64,000 nucleotides of DNA from Homarus americanus (GCF_018991925.1 NW_024735554.1:3365670-3429669); one strand, 5' to 3'; numbered from the stretch's first letter, positions 25,195 through 36,055 are shown. Program-made: numbers and translations. Notes: generated by a model from the sequence alone, not told the origin.

Positions 25195-25312
25195 CGAAGA
25201 TTAAACACCCCCAGCTTATGATTAAACTCCCCAGCTTATGATTAGACTCCTCAGCTTATGATTAGACTCCCCCAGCTTATTTCACCTGATGATTAGACAC
25301 CCTCACGCTACC
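25195..25312. repeat. CAGCTTATGATTAGACTCCC repeats ending in a dispersed motif
   Basis: Three to four 19-21-bp copies of an AGCTTATGATTARACTCCCC unit. They end in a TTATTTCACCTGATGATTA segment (25274-25312) that recurs at 29215 and 31957. Confidence 0.8.
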
Positions 25313-26056
25313 TGGGATGATAAGGTTAGTATAGTTGGTACAGTTTCCATACGTGTTATTGTGACATAATTTATGTTATTATTGCCACCTTCATCATCAT
25401 AGGTAGAATTTGGTGAGGCAACATTTCTCCTCCCCAAGTTAGAAGGGGAGCATCAGTAACCCCCTCACCCCCCCTCACCCCTCCTCACCCCTCCTCACCC
25501 CTCCAGAACAAGTGAATAAATGTTCCTCTGTGACATTATGTTAGTTTTTGTGAGTGAGGCATTAGCGGCCAGCCTGTGTTCGCCCTCCAGACACTCCATA
25601 ACTCCAGTGTTGTGACCTGACTCCTGGCCAGCTGCCAAACTATGCTCGTTGTGACCATTTTTCCTCGTAAAGTCCCCCCAAGATTATTTTATCGGGTATG
25701 TTAGGCGTTTATTAATTACTGTATTAATACCGCGTTAAGAACTTGAGGCCTCGCTTGTGGCTTCGTTCTCGACAGACCCACAAAACTTGGTCTCGTTTAT
25801 ATGGGTTTTTTTATCGTAATTATCCTGAAGACTATTATATCGAGTATGTTAAAAGGTTTGTTAATTAATGATTGTAGAAGGTTGAGTTTATGAAGGGAAT
25901 TATATGTCGTTTTGTGGGTTTTAATTCATAGTAAACGACAAAACTCTCTCGTTTAGCTATAGTGGGGAGAGCATTTGGTGTGTGTGTGTGTGTGTGTGTG
26001 TCTCAGGTGGGCAGTTATTATACAGTTGTTGGTGATCCTGGAGGAGTTGTCTCGAC
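25313..26056. other. Unique sequence with CCTCACCCCT repeat
   Basis: CCTCACCCCT-type repeats at about 25462-25503. Otherwise AT-rich with (GT)n at 25978-26000. No gene recognised. Confidence 0.5.
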
Positions 26057-26882
26057 CAGTGTTCCTCAACCATTTCAACACTGGGTCACAGTTGCCAGCA
26101 CCTCAAAGATTATTTGGTCACAACTATTATGGGTATACAAGTATATGACAGTCACACGACGCTCACAGCCAGCATAGCGAATGAAGCACATCAACTGAAC
26201 CCTGTTTGTAAGATACAGGTATTCGTCAAATTGCAATCCATAGCTGGGACTTTTCTCAACCTTTTCTGTTGTACAGGCAATCATCAGTGTCCGTCGTTCA
26301 ATCGTTGTATCTGAAAAGGGGACCTCATTCAGCTCTGTAGTGGCACTTTCACCAAACACTTCTTCCGAAAGGCTGTTCATTGCTGGTACGATGATTTCTT
26401 CACCTCCCGTGAAAGGTAACTTTTTGGCAACGAGCAGGTATGCTGCTTTCAAAGATGCAGTGACGAGATTGGTATCTGATGTGACCTCGTAGTGTTCTTC
26501 AAACCTTCACGAAGACTGACTCTTCTTGTGGAGCAAGTTTTCAATATACAGTAAGTCTGCAGCTTACTCTGAAGATTGGAATTTCTCTCCAGGTGACGAC
26601 GAAGCTTGCTTGGCACCAGGCATTGTTTTGACATCATTTGGGGGCATAGCAGACTCGATGCTGTTGGATGCTCCTCCTTTTCCTCGTCAGTCAGATGAAA
26701 TCCACACTTGACGTAAGCTGCACTCCATCTCCTCTTCGCTGCTGTAAATTTCACCTTTTTCTTCGGCGAGTCTGCAGTGCTGCCAATCACATGTAACGTG
26801 TTAAGTGGGTCACAGTGCGTGGTCGCAGTAGTTCACAAGTCACACTAGTAAGTGGTTTGGGTCACATAGTTGGGGAACACTG
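26057..26882 (-). mobile_element. hAT/Charlie-like transposon, internally deleted
   Basis: The termini are CAGTGTTCCTCAACC (left) and GTTGGGGAACACTG (right), i.e. CAGTGTTCC(C/T)CAAC inverted, with subterminal GGGTCACA on both sides. The flanks are GTCTCGAC (26049-26056) and ATCTAGAC (26883-26890), an imperfect 8-bp target duplication. The right copy fits the NTCTAGAN preference known for Charlie-type hATs. Minus-strand coding matches the N-terminal half of ZBED/Charlie transposases. The element is 826 bp, far shorter than an autonomous hAT, so most of the catalytic domain is missing. Confidence 0.85.
26075..26790 (-). pseudogene. hAT transposase remnant (degenerate BED finger and N-terminal region)
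   Basis: The first frame (26790 to about 26490) reads KKKVKFTAAKRRWSAAYVK, then LLCPQMMSKQCLVPSKLRRH, a BED zinc-finger-like segment in which only part of the C2H2 set survives. After a frameshift near 26470-26490 it continues TNLVTASLKAAYLLVAKKLP, EEIIVPAMNSLSEEVFGE, IERRTLMIACTTEKVEK and LQFDEYLYLTNRVQLMCFIR. The last segment matches the hAT signature LQLDESTDVxxxAQLMxFVRY with DEST changed to DEYL. Coding then stops at the left terminus, so the transposase core and dimerisation region are gone. Confidence 0.75.
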
Positions 26883-26890
26883 ATCTAGAC

Positions 26891-27490
26891 CCTGAAGAAG
26901 CCAGTTGGTGTGTGTGTGTGTATGTCCGTCGGTCGAACTGTTAATGATAATATTATTCTTGGTATTGTACTGTAATGACATTTATAACGATGATAAATCC
27001 AGTTGTAATTATTTGGGAATATTACATTAGGGAGTAGACGTGTGTGTATGTCTGTCAATCACTATAAATATCTTCATTATGGTTGTATATATAATCTGTA
27101 TATACTCCCTATAATATATATATAATAATACCTTGGATGAATATTTTTCGCTAACCACAAATACTTTAATCTTACTTCGGCCATTTAGTAATTTTTAAAA
27201 CGAAGGAGAGCAAATTTATAACCAATATTGTTTAGTAATGACCCGTTTTCTGTCGAGGGTGGATTTTTTTTAACCGTATACTCTAGTAAATGTTTTAAAA
27301 AGAGTAAATGTGTTTTGTGTTGTTATTTTGTCCCGGTGTAGAAAATATTGTAGCGGGATAAAGTTAATTTTGACGCTGATGCTCTGGATTATTTTCACCG
27401 TTGGGAGGGAAGATCTTCAAGCCCTCGAGATCAATGATGAACGGCTTAACGGAGAAGAGGAGCAGAACTTGTTGATGAGTTGTACGGAAT
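26891..27490. other. AT-rich unrecognised sequence
   Basis: The 148-codon plus-strand frame from 27310 begins with ordinary-looking sequence (to about 27480), but its second half is only the TTTC repeat. No family recognised. Confidence 0.4.
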
Positions 27491-27492
27491 GG

Positions 27493-27736
27493 TTCGAATT
27501 TCTTTCTTTCTTTCTTTCTTTTTTCTTTCTTTCTTTTTTCTATCTTTCTTTCTTTCTTTCGTTTTTCTATCTTTCTTTATTTTTTCTATCTTTCTTTTTT
27601 CCTATCTTTCTTTCTTCCTTTCTTTCTTTTTCTTACTTTCTTTCTTTTTTCCTATCTTTCTTTCTTCCTTTCTTTCGTTTTTCTTTCTTTCTTTCTTTCT
27701 TTCGTTTTTCTATCTTTCTTTCTTTCTTTCTTTCTC
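27493..27736. repeat. (TTTC)n homopyrimidine tract
   Basis: About 240 bp of imperfect TTTC with TTTTT and TATC variants. Generates FLSFF-type frames. Confidence 0.95.
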
Positions 27737-28669
27737 TTGATCTTGCTAATAGGTGAAAATGTTTCTTAAATTTTATATTAAACCAGTATGGCACCAGTCA
27801 CCCAGTATGGCACCAGTCACCCAGTATGGCAACAGTCGCCTCTTTTTCTCTCCCTAAGTGAAACACCTCTCCATATCCTTTGTATTTCTCGTCCAGTATT
27901 TTATTTTAGTTATTTTGTTTGTTTTTGTTGTCATGTCTTAATTCTTCACCTACAGTAGCTCATTTGTTCAGGGTTATTTACAGTGTGTTGTGAGGGCGTC
28001 CTGTGGCTTTGGGCGGCAGTGGCGACAAAGGGTGGTGGTGCGTGATGGACGAACCGAAAATATTTATAATACCCGTTTAGTCTTATCATCTTTCTATTTA
28101 AAGCTCATATATAAATCCAACATCTACTTAACTTCCCTTGAAAGGAGATATTCCCGGGTGAGGAAGGGGTGTGAGTGTCAGATTAATGACCATTATCACC
28201 CGCGCCACCGTCGCTCTCAGAACCAAAAAGTCATGTTATACGCCGCATCCATTAGTGTCACGGGTTGGTTGCCGCCATGACTCCACTCCTCTGCTTAACA
28301 TGTTCCTCCTCTCTCTTGATAATGTCGGAATTTTAAGTAGGTGTTTGTGGAGATGTTTGTGAGTGAACCTGATCTCTTCCTCCTCCTCCTCCTCAGCGCT
28401 CGTCCTCCTGAATGCCGAAAAGAGGTGAAACTCCATTCAAACTAACCTGTTTTCTTGATGAATTGGTTGTGTAATATTATTTAAACGCCACAGTTGAGTT
28501 TACATCATTTTAATTATTTATTTTTTACGGATATTATGACCAGTATGTATTTATGTTAAGTATGGGTTATATACAGAAGCTTTAGAAATTCCCTTTGACG
28601 AAGTTGTAATAATTATCGGATATACTTTTTTTTAGTAGTTCATTCAATTAAACATAAAAATAAAAATAT
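27737..28669. other. Unrecognised sequence
   Basis: A short CCAGTATGGCACCAGTCA triple repeat near 27787-27835 and (CTC)n near 28378-28395. No gene recognised. Confidence 0.4.
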
Positions 28670-28800
28670 ATAAAAACGAAAAAAAGAAAAAGAAAAAAGA
28701 AAAAGAAAAAAAAAAGAAAAAGAAAAAAGAAAAACGAAAAAAAATGTAAAAAAATATAATAATAATAAAAAGGAAAACAGAATAAAAACGAAATACAGAA
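28670..28800. repeat. A-rich (AAAAAG)n low complexity
   Basis: Nearly pure A/G tract of about 130 bp. Confidence 0.85.
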
Positions 28801-28915
28801 AAAAACAAGAACCAGAAGCCCATTGAGGGTGACTTGTCTAGGGAGGTGAGATGTATTTAGTCTTTAGGTCAAATCATCGTCAAGGTGGTGGTAGTGGTTG
28901 TGAATTGTGATGGTA

Positions 28916-29070
28916 CAGTCACCCCAAAACAGTCCTGTCGCGAACCACGATTCAGACTCGTGAACCCGAAGCAGTAGACACTGATACATTATTCAGTCCA
29001 TAAATGCTTCGGATTCAAGAGTTTGAATCTCGGGGTTCATGGTTCGCTACAGGACTTTTTTGGGTGACTG
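28916..29070. mobile_element. TA-flanked MITE (Tc1/mariner-type), 155 bp
   Basis: The left end begins CAGTCACCCCAAAACAGTCC and the right end is GACTTTTTTGGGTGACTG. The inverted arms extend for about 60 bp with small indels (CGCGAACCA against TGGTTCGCTA). TA flanks both ends (28914-28915, 29071-29072). No ORF. Its CAGTC start resembles the element at 11067, but the internal sequences differ. Confidence 0.8.
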
Positions 29071-29072
29071 TA

Positions 29073-29799
29073 CTGTTGTTGGTGGTGGTGATATTGGTGA
29101 GAGTGGTTGTGGTGGTGGTGGTTGTTGTTACCAAAACCAACTGGACGTCTGACCCGACTTTCGCTTTTAATCCTTGTCATATAAGCGGTGGATTCCTTGA
29201 AGGTTCGTGACCCCAGCTTATTTAACCTGAAGATTAACCTAACCTCACTCAACCCAACCGTAACCCATTCTTAACCTAACCTCACTCAACCCAACCCAGG
29301 TAAGACAGAGGTTGAAGGGTTGTAACTGTGTGTGTGTGTGTGTGTGTGAGGAGGTAACATACAGTACTTACAAGCTTATCCATGTATCACTGCTCACTAA
29401 ACTCTCCTTGAGGCCATTGACAGCATCACACCTACGTCTCTTCCTATGGCCAAGGCGTTTTATATGTTGACTGTAAAGATTACCTCTATCTAATGAATCA
29501 GATAGTAGCTATACCGAGGTGTTGTAAACATCGGCATTTTAAACTCAGGCTCCCTTATATGGACACAATGGCGGCCCGGTAGACTTACGCCCGATAACAC
29601 ATTCTGATATCATGTTTTATTGAGTTCTTTACTGCCGATTATTACAGATAGCAGGTCTTAGGTGTAAAGGCTTCCCTGCCTCGGCTCTCGGTGGCCTCAC
29701 GTAACTAACTTGGGAGATTATCACTATCTGACATAGCTGACATCGCTTCTCTTAAGGCTTAGACTCTTCCCCACAGAAGTACACGACGCCGGGTGGTCA

Positions 29800-29801
<2 letters not shown>
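29073..29801. other. Unique sequence with TAACCT-rich patch
   Basis: GGT-rich to about 29130, the dispersed TTATTTAACCTGAAGATTA motif at 29215-29240, degenerate AACCTAACCTCACTC repeats to 29300, (GT)n near 29328-29348. No gene recognised. Confidence 0.5.

Positions 29802-29840
<39 letters not shown>
29802..29840. repeat. (CT)n microsatellite
   Basis: About 19 CT repeats. Confidence 0.95.
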
Positions 29841-29842
<2 letters not shown>

Positions 29843-30118
29843 TGAACCTGTGACCTTATCTCTGTTGATATGTTGCTCGCATGAACGTAACAGCTTTAGT
29901 GGTGATGTTGGTGAATGTATACAGGTATATTTCCTGTGTGGACGTTGTACTGTAAGCTTCTGTTCTCGAGGTACGCAGTGTTGTGAGTTTAACCTTTGAC
30001 CTCTTGTTCGTAGAAAATATCTAACCTAACCTCATCCTCCAAATAGTGTTAGGGTGGTTTATCTTCAGAGGAATGAAGCTATAGTGACCCTTATTATGTA
30101 TACTGTATATAAATGCTA

Positions 30119-30168
30119 AGTACATACATACATACATACATACATACATACATACATACATACATACC
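30119..30168. repeat. (CATA)n microsatellite
   Basis: About 12 uninterrupted CATA repeats. Confidence 0.97.
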
Positions 30169-30448
30169 AAAAAGTATTTCAACGAAAAAGTCCGATGAAT
30201 TTCCAAATGAACACTGTGACTCCTGTTGTCTCGGTAGGGTTGTCAAAATCCTTCGTCCGTTGTGTCATATTGTCTCACACAAAATAGTCAAGATACATTT
30301 CTCTAACGTGTAATACTTCCCTCGATAGATAAAAGACGACACTTAACCTTAAAGTAGTGATAATAATTTGACGTTAATTACCTTCCCAGTGACGTGGATC
30401 GGTCATTAGCCAAACTACCATTGATAAGAGACTCCCGAAGACCTTTCG

Positions 30449-30498
30449 TAACCTAACCTAACTTAACCTAACCTAACTTAACTTAACCTAACCTAACC
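30449..30498. repeat. Telomere-type (AACCT)n tract
   Basis: About ten AACCT/AACTT units, partly degenerate, on the plus strand. Confidence 0.85.
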
Positions 30499-30599
30499 AC
30501 CCCGGGGCAGATGATAGGTTAAGACAGTGCCGTGTTGGAGTGAGTGGCGGGCGTCTCGTCTGGTGGCTGCTGGGGGACTGAACACCTTCACGTCTCTGT

Positions 30600-31015
30600 C
30601 CTCTTGATACTGATGGTGCTGTCTCCTGCTATCTCTTGATCCCTGTGTGACCTCTTGATGTGCTGCGACCTCTTATGCCTTGTTAACTCTTTTTTTTATG
30701 TCCTGTGATCTCCTTATCTCTGTGACTTCTTGATCCCTGTGATCTCCCCCGCGATCTCTTGACCCTCTGTGACCTCTCTAACCTTTTGACCCCCAGTGAT
30801 CTCTTGACCCTCTGTGACCTCCGTATCCTTTTGACCCCCCCGTGATCTCTTGACCCTCTGTGACCTCTCTAACCTTTTGACCCCGTGACCTCCCCCGTGA
30901 TCTCTTGACCCTCATGCCCTCCCAGTGACCTATTGATCCATGTGACCTCCCCGTAACCTCTTGACCCCCATGACCACCCAGTGACCTCTTGACCCTCCCT
31001 GACTCTTGCTCCTTA
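30600..31015. repeat. Degenerate minisatellite (GTGACCTCTTGACCC)
   Basis: Irregular copies of GTGA(C/T)CTCTTGACCC(C/T) with variable length, most regular at 30740-31000. Produces Gly/Arg/Ser-rich minus-strand frames. Confidence 0.8.
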
Positions 31016-31054
31016 CCTCCGCATGCTTCCCAGTTGGGCACTGTAAACGCTTCT

Positions 31055-31115
31055 GCGCTTCACCTTGCACAGGATGTAAGGGGGTGCCCAATAAACTAGC
31101 CCCCTCCGGGGCAAT
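31055..31115 (+). mobile_element. LINE 3' tail fragment with terminal hairpin
   Basis: Shares TTGCAC, CAGGATG, GGGGTGC and CAATAAACTAGCC, in order, with the 3' end of the minus-strand LINE at 46955-48148. It is followed by a hairpin GCCCC-CTCC-GGGGC (31099-31112). No coding remains, so it is an extreme 5' truncation of a related element. Confidence 0.6.
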
Positions 31116-31224
31116 CTGTAAAAATCTGTAGCCTCTCACCCCACGTCTTCAGGACCTTTGTTTCCTGTGTGAGCTTGGTGAGCCCTTGACCCCACCACTC
31201 ACCTCTTACCGGGTCTACTGAGTC

Positions 31225-31758
31225 ATGACCTTGGCGCTCGGTATCTTGGGGAATGAGGCAGCAGATGGCCTTGCCAAGACTGTCTGTAACAAGGCCACAC
31301 CTGACTACGTTGTTCCTCGAATACTTTTACAGCTGAGGACCCAAATTAGACGCCAACAGAGAGAAGCTCGGGAAGCAGCCATCCCCCTGGACTCCCCGCC
31401 CACCTGGTACGATGTCCTCTGTAAACTTCCTGACCTCTCTTATGTCTATGGGAAAGGGTCGCGGAAAAGGGACGTGATTGCTGCCCGTATCATCATTCGG
31501 TATGACTTTGCTTGGGAGATTGGTATCCCCGCATCCGCTGAGCAACGCTCTTGTGCATTATGCAGAAGACCCGACAGCAGCACCCTTATCCACTACCTCC
31601 TAAGATGTCCCCACACACAACGCTTCCGTGACACCTACTGGACCACCACTCCACGACCCTATGACGGAGACACGATGATCCTCCCCATACTGGCCAGATA
31701 TTATGTAAATAACATTGATTATGTGTTAAAGGAATATCCTTCCTTCCTTAGGCTTTAG
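31225..31758 (+). CDS. LINE ORF2 C-terminus: RNase H end and CCHC-like motif
   Basis: A 177-codon open frame. GILGNEAADGLAKTV (about residues 6-20) is the last conserved block of the LINE RNase H domain. CALCRRPDSSTLIHYLLRC further on is the C-x2-C...H-x4-C knuckle typical of RNase-H-bearing LINEs (I/Jockey/R1 groups). The frame is uninterrupted to its natural stop at 31758, so the copy is fairly young. The upstream RNase H blocks and RT are missing, and LINE similarity starts near 31235. The ATG at its start is therefore not a real start. Confidence 0.8.
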   Translation: MTLALGILGNEAADGLAKTVCNKATPDYVVPRILLQLRTQIRRQQREAREAAIPLDSPPTWYDVLCKLPDLSYVYGKGSRKRDVIAARIIIRYDFAWEIGIPASAEQRSCALCRRPDSSTLIHYLLRCPHTQRFRDTYWTTTPRPYDGDTMILPILARYYVNNIDYVLKEYPSFLRL

Positions 31759-31897
31759 TAAGCCCCTTTATAATATTTATATTTACTTGTCACACTTGCC
31801 AGATGCTTCTGGTGTCATTGTACAGGGGTACCTAGTGACAGCACTAGGATCCCGCTTCCTCTATCAAGGAATAAACAATTGAAATTGAAAAAAATAT
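31235..31897 (+). mobile_element. 5'-truncated LINE with TTGAAA-type tail
   Basis: Covers the RNase H end, the CCHC region, a 3' UTR of about 110 bp and a tail AATAAACAATTGAAATTGAA. This tail differs from the AATAAACTAGCC type, so two LINE families lie side by side here. Confidence 0.8.
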
Positions 31898-31956
31898 AAT
31901 TGACCTTGGCGCATCACCTGTGTTGCTAATGAACGTAACACCTGTAAGAATTCCAT

Positions 31957-32115
31957 TTTATTTCACCTGAGGATTAACCACCCTGACGCTAATGTAACCT
32001 AATCTAACCAATCTTAACCTAACCTAACCAAACCTAACTTAACCTAACCTAATCCAACTTAACCAATCTTAACCTGACCTAAACCAACTTAACTTAATCT
32101 AACCTAACCTATGTT
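31957..32115. repeat. Dispersed motif plus degenerate TAACCT tract
   Basis: TTATTTCACCTGAGGATTA (31959-31977) followed by about 130 bp of degenerate CTAACCTAA/CCAACTTAA telomere-like repeats. Confidence 0.75.
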
Positions 32116-32338
32116 ATCCTATCTCCTAATGTTGTTGTTTTATTGTTATTGTTGTTATTGTTGATGTTATTTATTTTTATTGTAGACAGTATTAGTTTTT
32201 GTGTCGGGGGTCTTTAGCTGTCCATTATAGCTGCGTAAATAGCTTGATAAGTAGATAGGATTTATAGACAGGTAGATAATAAGAATATAGTTGGGTACAT
32301 TGACAGGTGTTTGTATAGATAAGTAGATCATTGCAAAC

Positions 32339-32373
<35 letters not shown>

Positions 32374-32534
32374 TACAGATAGATAGATAAATAGATAGAT
32401 GGATACATAGGTAGAGTTATACATAGATAAATAATCAGTTATATAGACAGACAGACAGACAGACAGACAGGAGAGTACAGTGGACAGCCGTATGATGAAA
32501 TGACAGTGAGTGTATGAGTGCATGTAGGTACAGG
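32116..32534. repeat. AT-rich sequence with (GATA)n and (GACA)n
   Basis: (GATA)n at about 32338-32400 with interruptions, and (GACA)n at about 32448-32470. Confidence 0.85.
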
Positions 32535-33246
32535 TACACAGTGTCTCAGCGCCGTGTACAGAGTGTCTCAGCGCCGTGTACAGAGTGTCTCAGTGCCGTG
32601 TACAGAGTGTCTCAGCGCCGTGTACAGAGTGTCTCAGCGCCGTGTACAGAGTGTCTCAGCGCCGTGTAAACAGTGTCTCAGTGCCGTGTACAGAGTGTCT
32701 CAGCGCCGTGTATACAGTGTCTCAGCGCCGTGTACAAGTGTCTCAGTGCCGTCCCAGCGCCGTGTACAGAGTGTCAGCGCCGTGTACAGCAGCGCCGTGT
32801 ACGAGTGTCACAGCGCCGTGTGCAGTGTCTCAGCGCCGTGTATATACATTGTCTCAGCGCCGTGCTGTCTCAGCGCCGTGTACAAGTGTCTCAGCAGAGG
32901 TGTCTCAGCGCGTAAGAGTGTCTCAGTGTGTACAGAGTGTCTCGGCACGTGTACAAGAGTGTCTCAGCGCCGTGTACAGAGTGTCACACAGCGCCGTGTA
33001 CAGTGTCTCAGCGCCGTGTATACAGTGTCTCAGCGCCGTGTATACAGTGTCTCAGCGCCGTGTACAGAGTGTCTCAGCGCCGTGTACAGAGTGTCTCAGC
33101 GCCGTGTATACAGTGTCTCAGCGCCGTGTACAGAGTGTCTCAGCGCCGTGTACAGAGTATCTCAGCGCCGTGTATACAGTGTCTCAGCGCCGTGTATACA
33201 GTATCTCAGCACCGTGTACACAGTCTCAGCGCCGTGTACGCAGTCA
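32535..33246. repeat. 22-bp minisatellite
   Basis: About 33 copies with core GTCTCAGCGCCGTGTACAGA. The flanks are homogeneous and the centre (about 32740-32960) contains truncated units. The 241- and 256-codon frames with VSQRRVQSVSAPC periodicity are artefacts. Confidence 0.97.
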
Positions 33247-33394
33247 AGTCATGCTTTGGTATCATTTCACACACGTATTGAAATTTGAACCTCACGAATA
33301 GCATACTGAATCTGGCTCACCTGAAGAAGATGATATACCTGTGTTTATGTAAATGAATCAGTCTGGAGGCGGTGCAGCGGGGAGATTAGCCCGT

Positions 33395-33965
33395 TGATTA
33401 GTCTCATTGTTTATCTTCGTTGATTAGTCTTCGTTGATTAGTCTCTTTGATTAGTCTCCTTGATTAGTCTTCTTGATTAGCTTCGTTGGTTAGTCTCTTT
33501 GATTAGGCTCCTTGATTAGCTTCGTTGATTAGTCTTCGTTGATTAGCTTCGTTGATTAGTCTCCTTGATTAGTCTTCTTGATTAGCTTCGTTGGTTAGCC
33601 TCTTTGATTAGGCTCCTTGATTAGCTTCGTTGATTAGTCTTCGTTGATTAGCCTCTTTGATTAGTTTCCTTGATTAGTCTTCTTGATTAGCTTCGTTGGT
33701 TAGTCTCTTTGGTTAGGCTCCTTGATTAGCTTCGTTGATTAGTCTTCGTTGATTAGCTTCGTTGATTAGTCTCCTTGATTAGTCTTCTTGATTAGCTTCG
33801 TTGGTTAGCCTCTTTGATTAGGCTCCTTGATTAGCTTCGTTGATTAGTCTTCTTGATTAGGCTCCTTGATTAGTCTCCTTCATTAGTCTCGTTGATTAGA
33901 CTCCTTGATTAGGCTCCTTGATTAGTCTTTGATTATTCTCCCTGATTAGTTTTCTTCATTAGTCT
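33395..33965. repeat. Minisatellite, TTGATTAGTCTCC units
   Basis: About 40 copies of a 13-14-bp (C/G)TTGATTAG(T/C)(C/T)T unit. A longer block starting TTCGTTGGTTAG recurs several times, implying higher-order duplication. Confidence 0.93.
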
Positions 33966-33989
33966 CGTTATTATACTTTTGTGTAATCG

Positions 33990-34076
33990 AAGGTGATGTA
34001 TGTATGTATGTATGTATGTATGTATGTATGTATGTATGTATGTATGTGTGTGTGTATGTGTGTATGTATGTATGTG
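33990..34076. repeat. (ATGT)n microsatellite
   Basis: About 20 ATGT repeats with GTGT interruptions. Confidence 0.95.
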
Positions 34077-34355
34077 AGGGAAGACAATGAATTTAAAGGA
34101 TATTTTAACAGGTGATTGGGAGGTAGAGCTGTTACGTGGTGATTCGTATTTAGTAACGAGTGGTTGAACAGGTGAGTCTATGATGGTAACGGTGTGTAAC
34201 AGGTGCACGGAGAGAGACAGATCGTGTAATAACAGACTCTGGCAGGTGTGTAGAAGGAGTACCTGTTATACCTGTTACGATATTTAGCAGGTGATTAAGG
34301 GAAGTACTCAGGTGTATAGTAGGTTAGGTGAAATAGGTTTATTTGGCACAGGAAA

Positions 34356-34357
<2 letters not shown>
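34077..34357. other. Unique sequence rich in ACAGGTG
   Basis: The word (A)CAGGTG recurs about eight times irregularly. No coding or transposon signal. Confidence 0.45.
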
Positions 34358-34451
<94 letters not shown>

Positions 34452-34452
34452 G
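34358..34452. repeat. (CA)n microsatellite
   Basis: About 46 CA repeats with one TA interruption. Confidence 0.97.
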
Positions 34453-34800
34453 TAAAAGAGATAAGCAACTAATCAAGAATAAGACTGAGTAGTTGTGTGG
34501 GAAGTAGACGGTATTAAGTACAGTAGGTCAGGGACAGGAACATAACGTTGTGAGTAACTGTTTTACCAGATGACTAAAGGAGGGAAGTTATCCTTAATAA
34601 CATAACGGGTAAGACTATATAGTGTGTAATGTGTCAAGTGATGGTTGGAGGGAGTCACAGCCAGGTAGGGGCGGCACGGCGCTCCGATAACTGAGAAAGG
34701 GATTGAATTTATATCCTTACGGGAGAACACAGTGTATCCCCCTAAGAGGCTCACCCCACCCCACCCTGGCGGGGAAGTCGTGGAGCTAAGTGGCGGCGTT
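34453..34800. other. Unrecognised sequence
   Basis: Mixed composition, GC-richer toward 34800. The 87-codon minus-strand frame has no motif. Confidence 0.4.
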
Positions 34801-34977
34801 TTAGTGGTGCGATAAGGGCCACTCACGGGACGGGAGGAGCGCCTTTAGTGGAACGGGAGGACCGCCTCTAGTGGGACGGAAGGAGTGCCATTAGTGGGGC
34901 TGGAGGAGTGCCACAAGCGTGGAGTGAGCGGGCCGAAAGGAGTGCCACTAACGGGTCGGAAGGAGTGCCACTGGCCG
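34801..34977. repeat. 23-bp GC-rich minisatellite
   Basis: About seven diverged copies with core GGGACGGAAGGAGTGCCA and AGT spacers. Confidence 0.8.
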
Positions 34978-35572
34978 GGACGGGGGCGGCGCACAGCTTT
35001 AAGAGGAACACAAACTGTAGGAGGCAGTTACCCCGTATGGTTATGGCGCCGTAAACACCCGGCCTCTACCTGTTATACTTCGCCCGCTAATACGGAGCTG
35101 ATCAACTCAATCGCTGCAGGAGGTGCGTCAGGCGTCAGGGCAGACAAGGGGACACTTTAATATACAGTTGTTCAGGGTTGTAGTGAGAGCATTAGTGTAT
35201 ATATCACTAAGTGTTCCTCTTAATGTAACCTGTGACAACTGTTATAAGACGAGGACATATTGGATACCCTCTCTTTATTTGTTACGTGACAGTAGCTGTG
35301 TGATGATGAATGATAAAGTCACATTACTTGAAGGAATCACTTGTCATCAGAGTCTTGCCATGCATTATTCTGTCAAGTTAACATAGTCGGTGTGTGTTTG
35401 TGTGTGTGCGCCTCAGTTTGATCTGCTTGTGTTTGTTTTCCTGATGCAGTGATTGGGGGAGGTGATTATCCGATGATCAGGAGTGTTGGAGGCAGTTAAC
35501 CGAGGCTATTGTGTTAGAGCGGATCGATGTCTCAACGCGTCTTGGCTGAATGGTGAGAGAGAAAAAAGGCCC

Positions 35573-35577
<5 letters not shown>
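34978..35577. other. Unrecognised sequence
   Basis: Open frames of 87-91 codons at 34885-35386 start in repeat sequence and carry no family features. Confidence 0.4.
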
Positions 35578-35622
<45 letters not shown>

Positions 35623-35664
35623 GCCAGCCGCCAGCCCCTACCCGCTCCTCACTGTCGTAGTAGG

Positions 35665-35713
<49 letters not shown>

Positions 35714-35805
35714 CTGTACTCTGTCCCCATCATTACAGTTAGACACGATGATAGTACACAGTGTATATCTCAATGAATCATGGTTAGGTTAGGTTAGGTT
35801 AGGTT
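35578..35805. repeat. (CT)n, (CA)n and a TTAGG tract
   Basis: (CT)n at about 35576-35620, (CA)n at about 35668-35710 and (GGTTA)4 at 35782-35805. Confidence 0.93.
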
Positions 35806-35984
35806 TTGAATGTGATGAAGTGATTTGAATTGGCTAATATTATGGTGATTTATGTCTTGTACCCAATGTGAGCTTGACGCGTGTGATCATGTATGTTAAT
35901 TAGACCCAGACACAAGATGCATGTTAACTATAGGTGTGTGTGTGTTGTGTGTGTGTGTGTCAATGTCCAATGTGTAGTAATGTG

Positions 35985-35987
35985 TCC

Positions 35988-36028
<41 letters not shown>

Positions 36029-36055
36029 TGAGAAGTAGTAGTAGTAGTAGTAGTC
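35985..36055. repeat. (AGT)n microsatellite
   Basis: Interrupted AGT/ATT trinucleotides. Confidence 0.9.
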
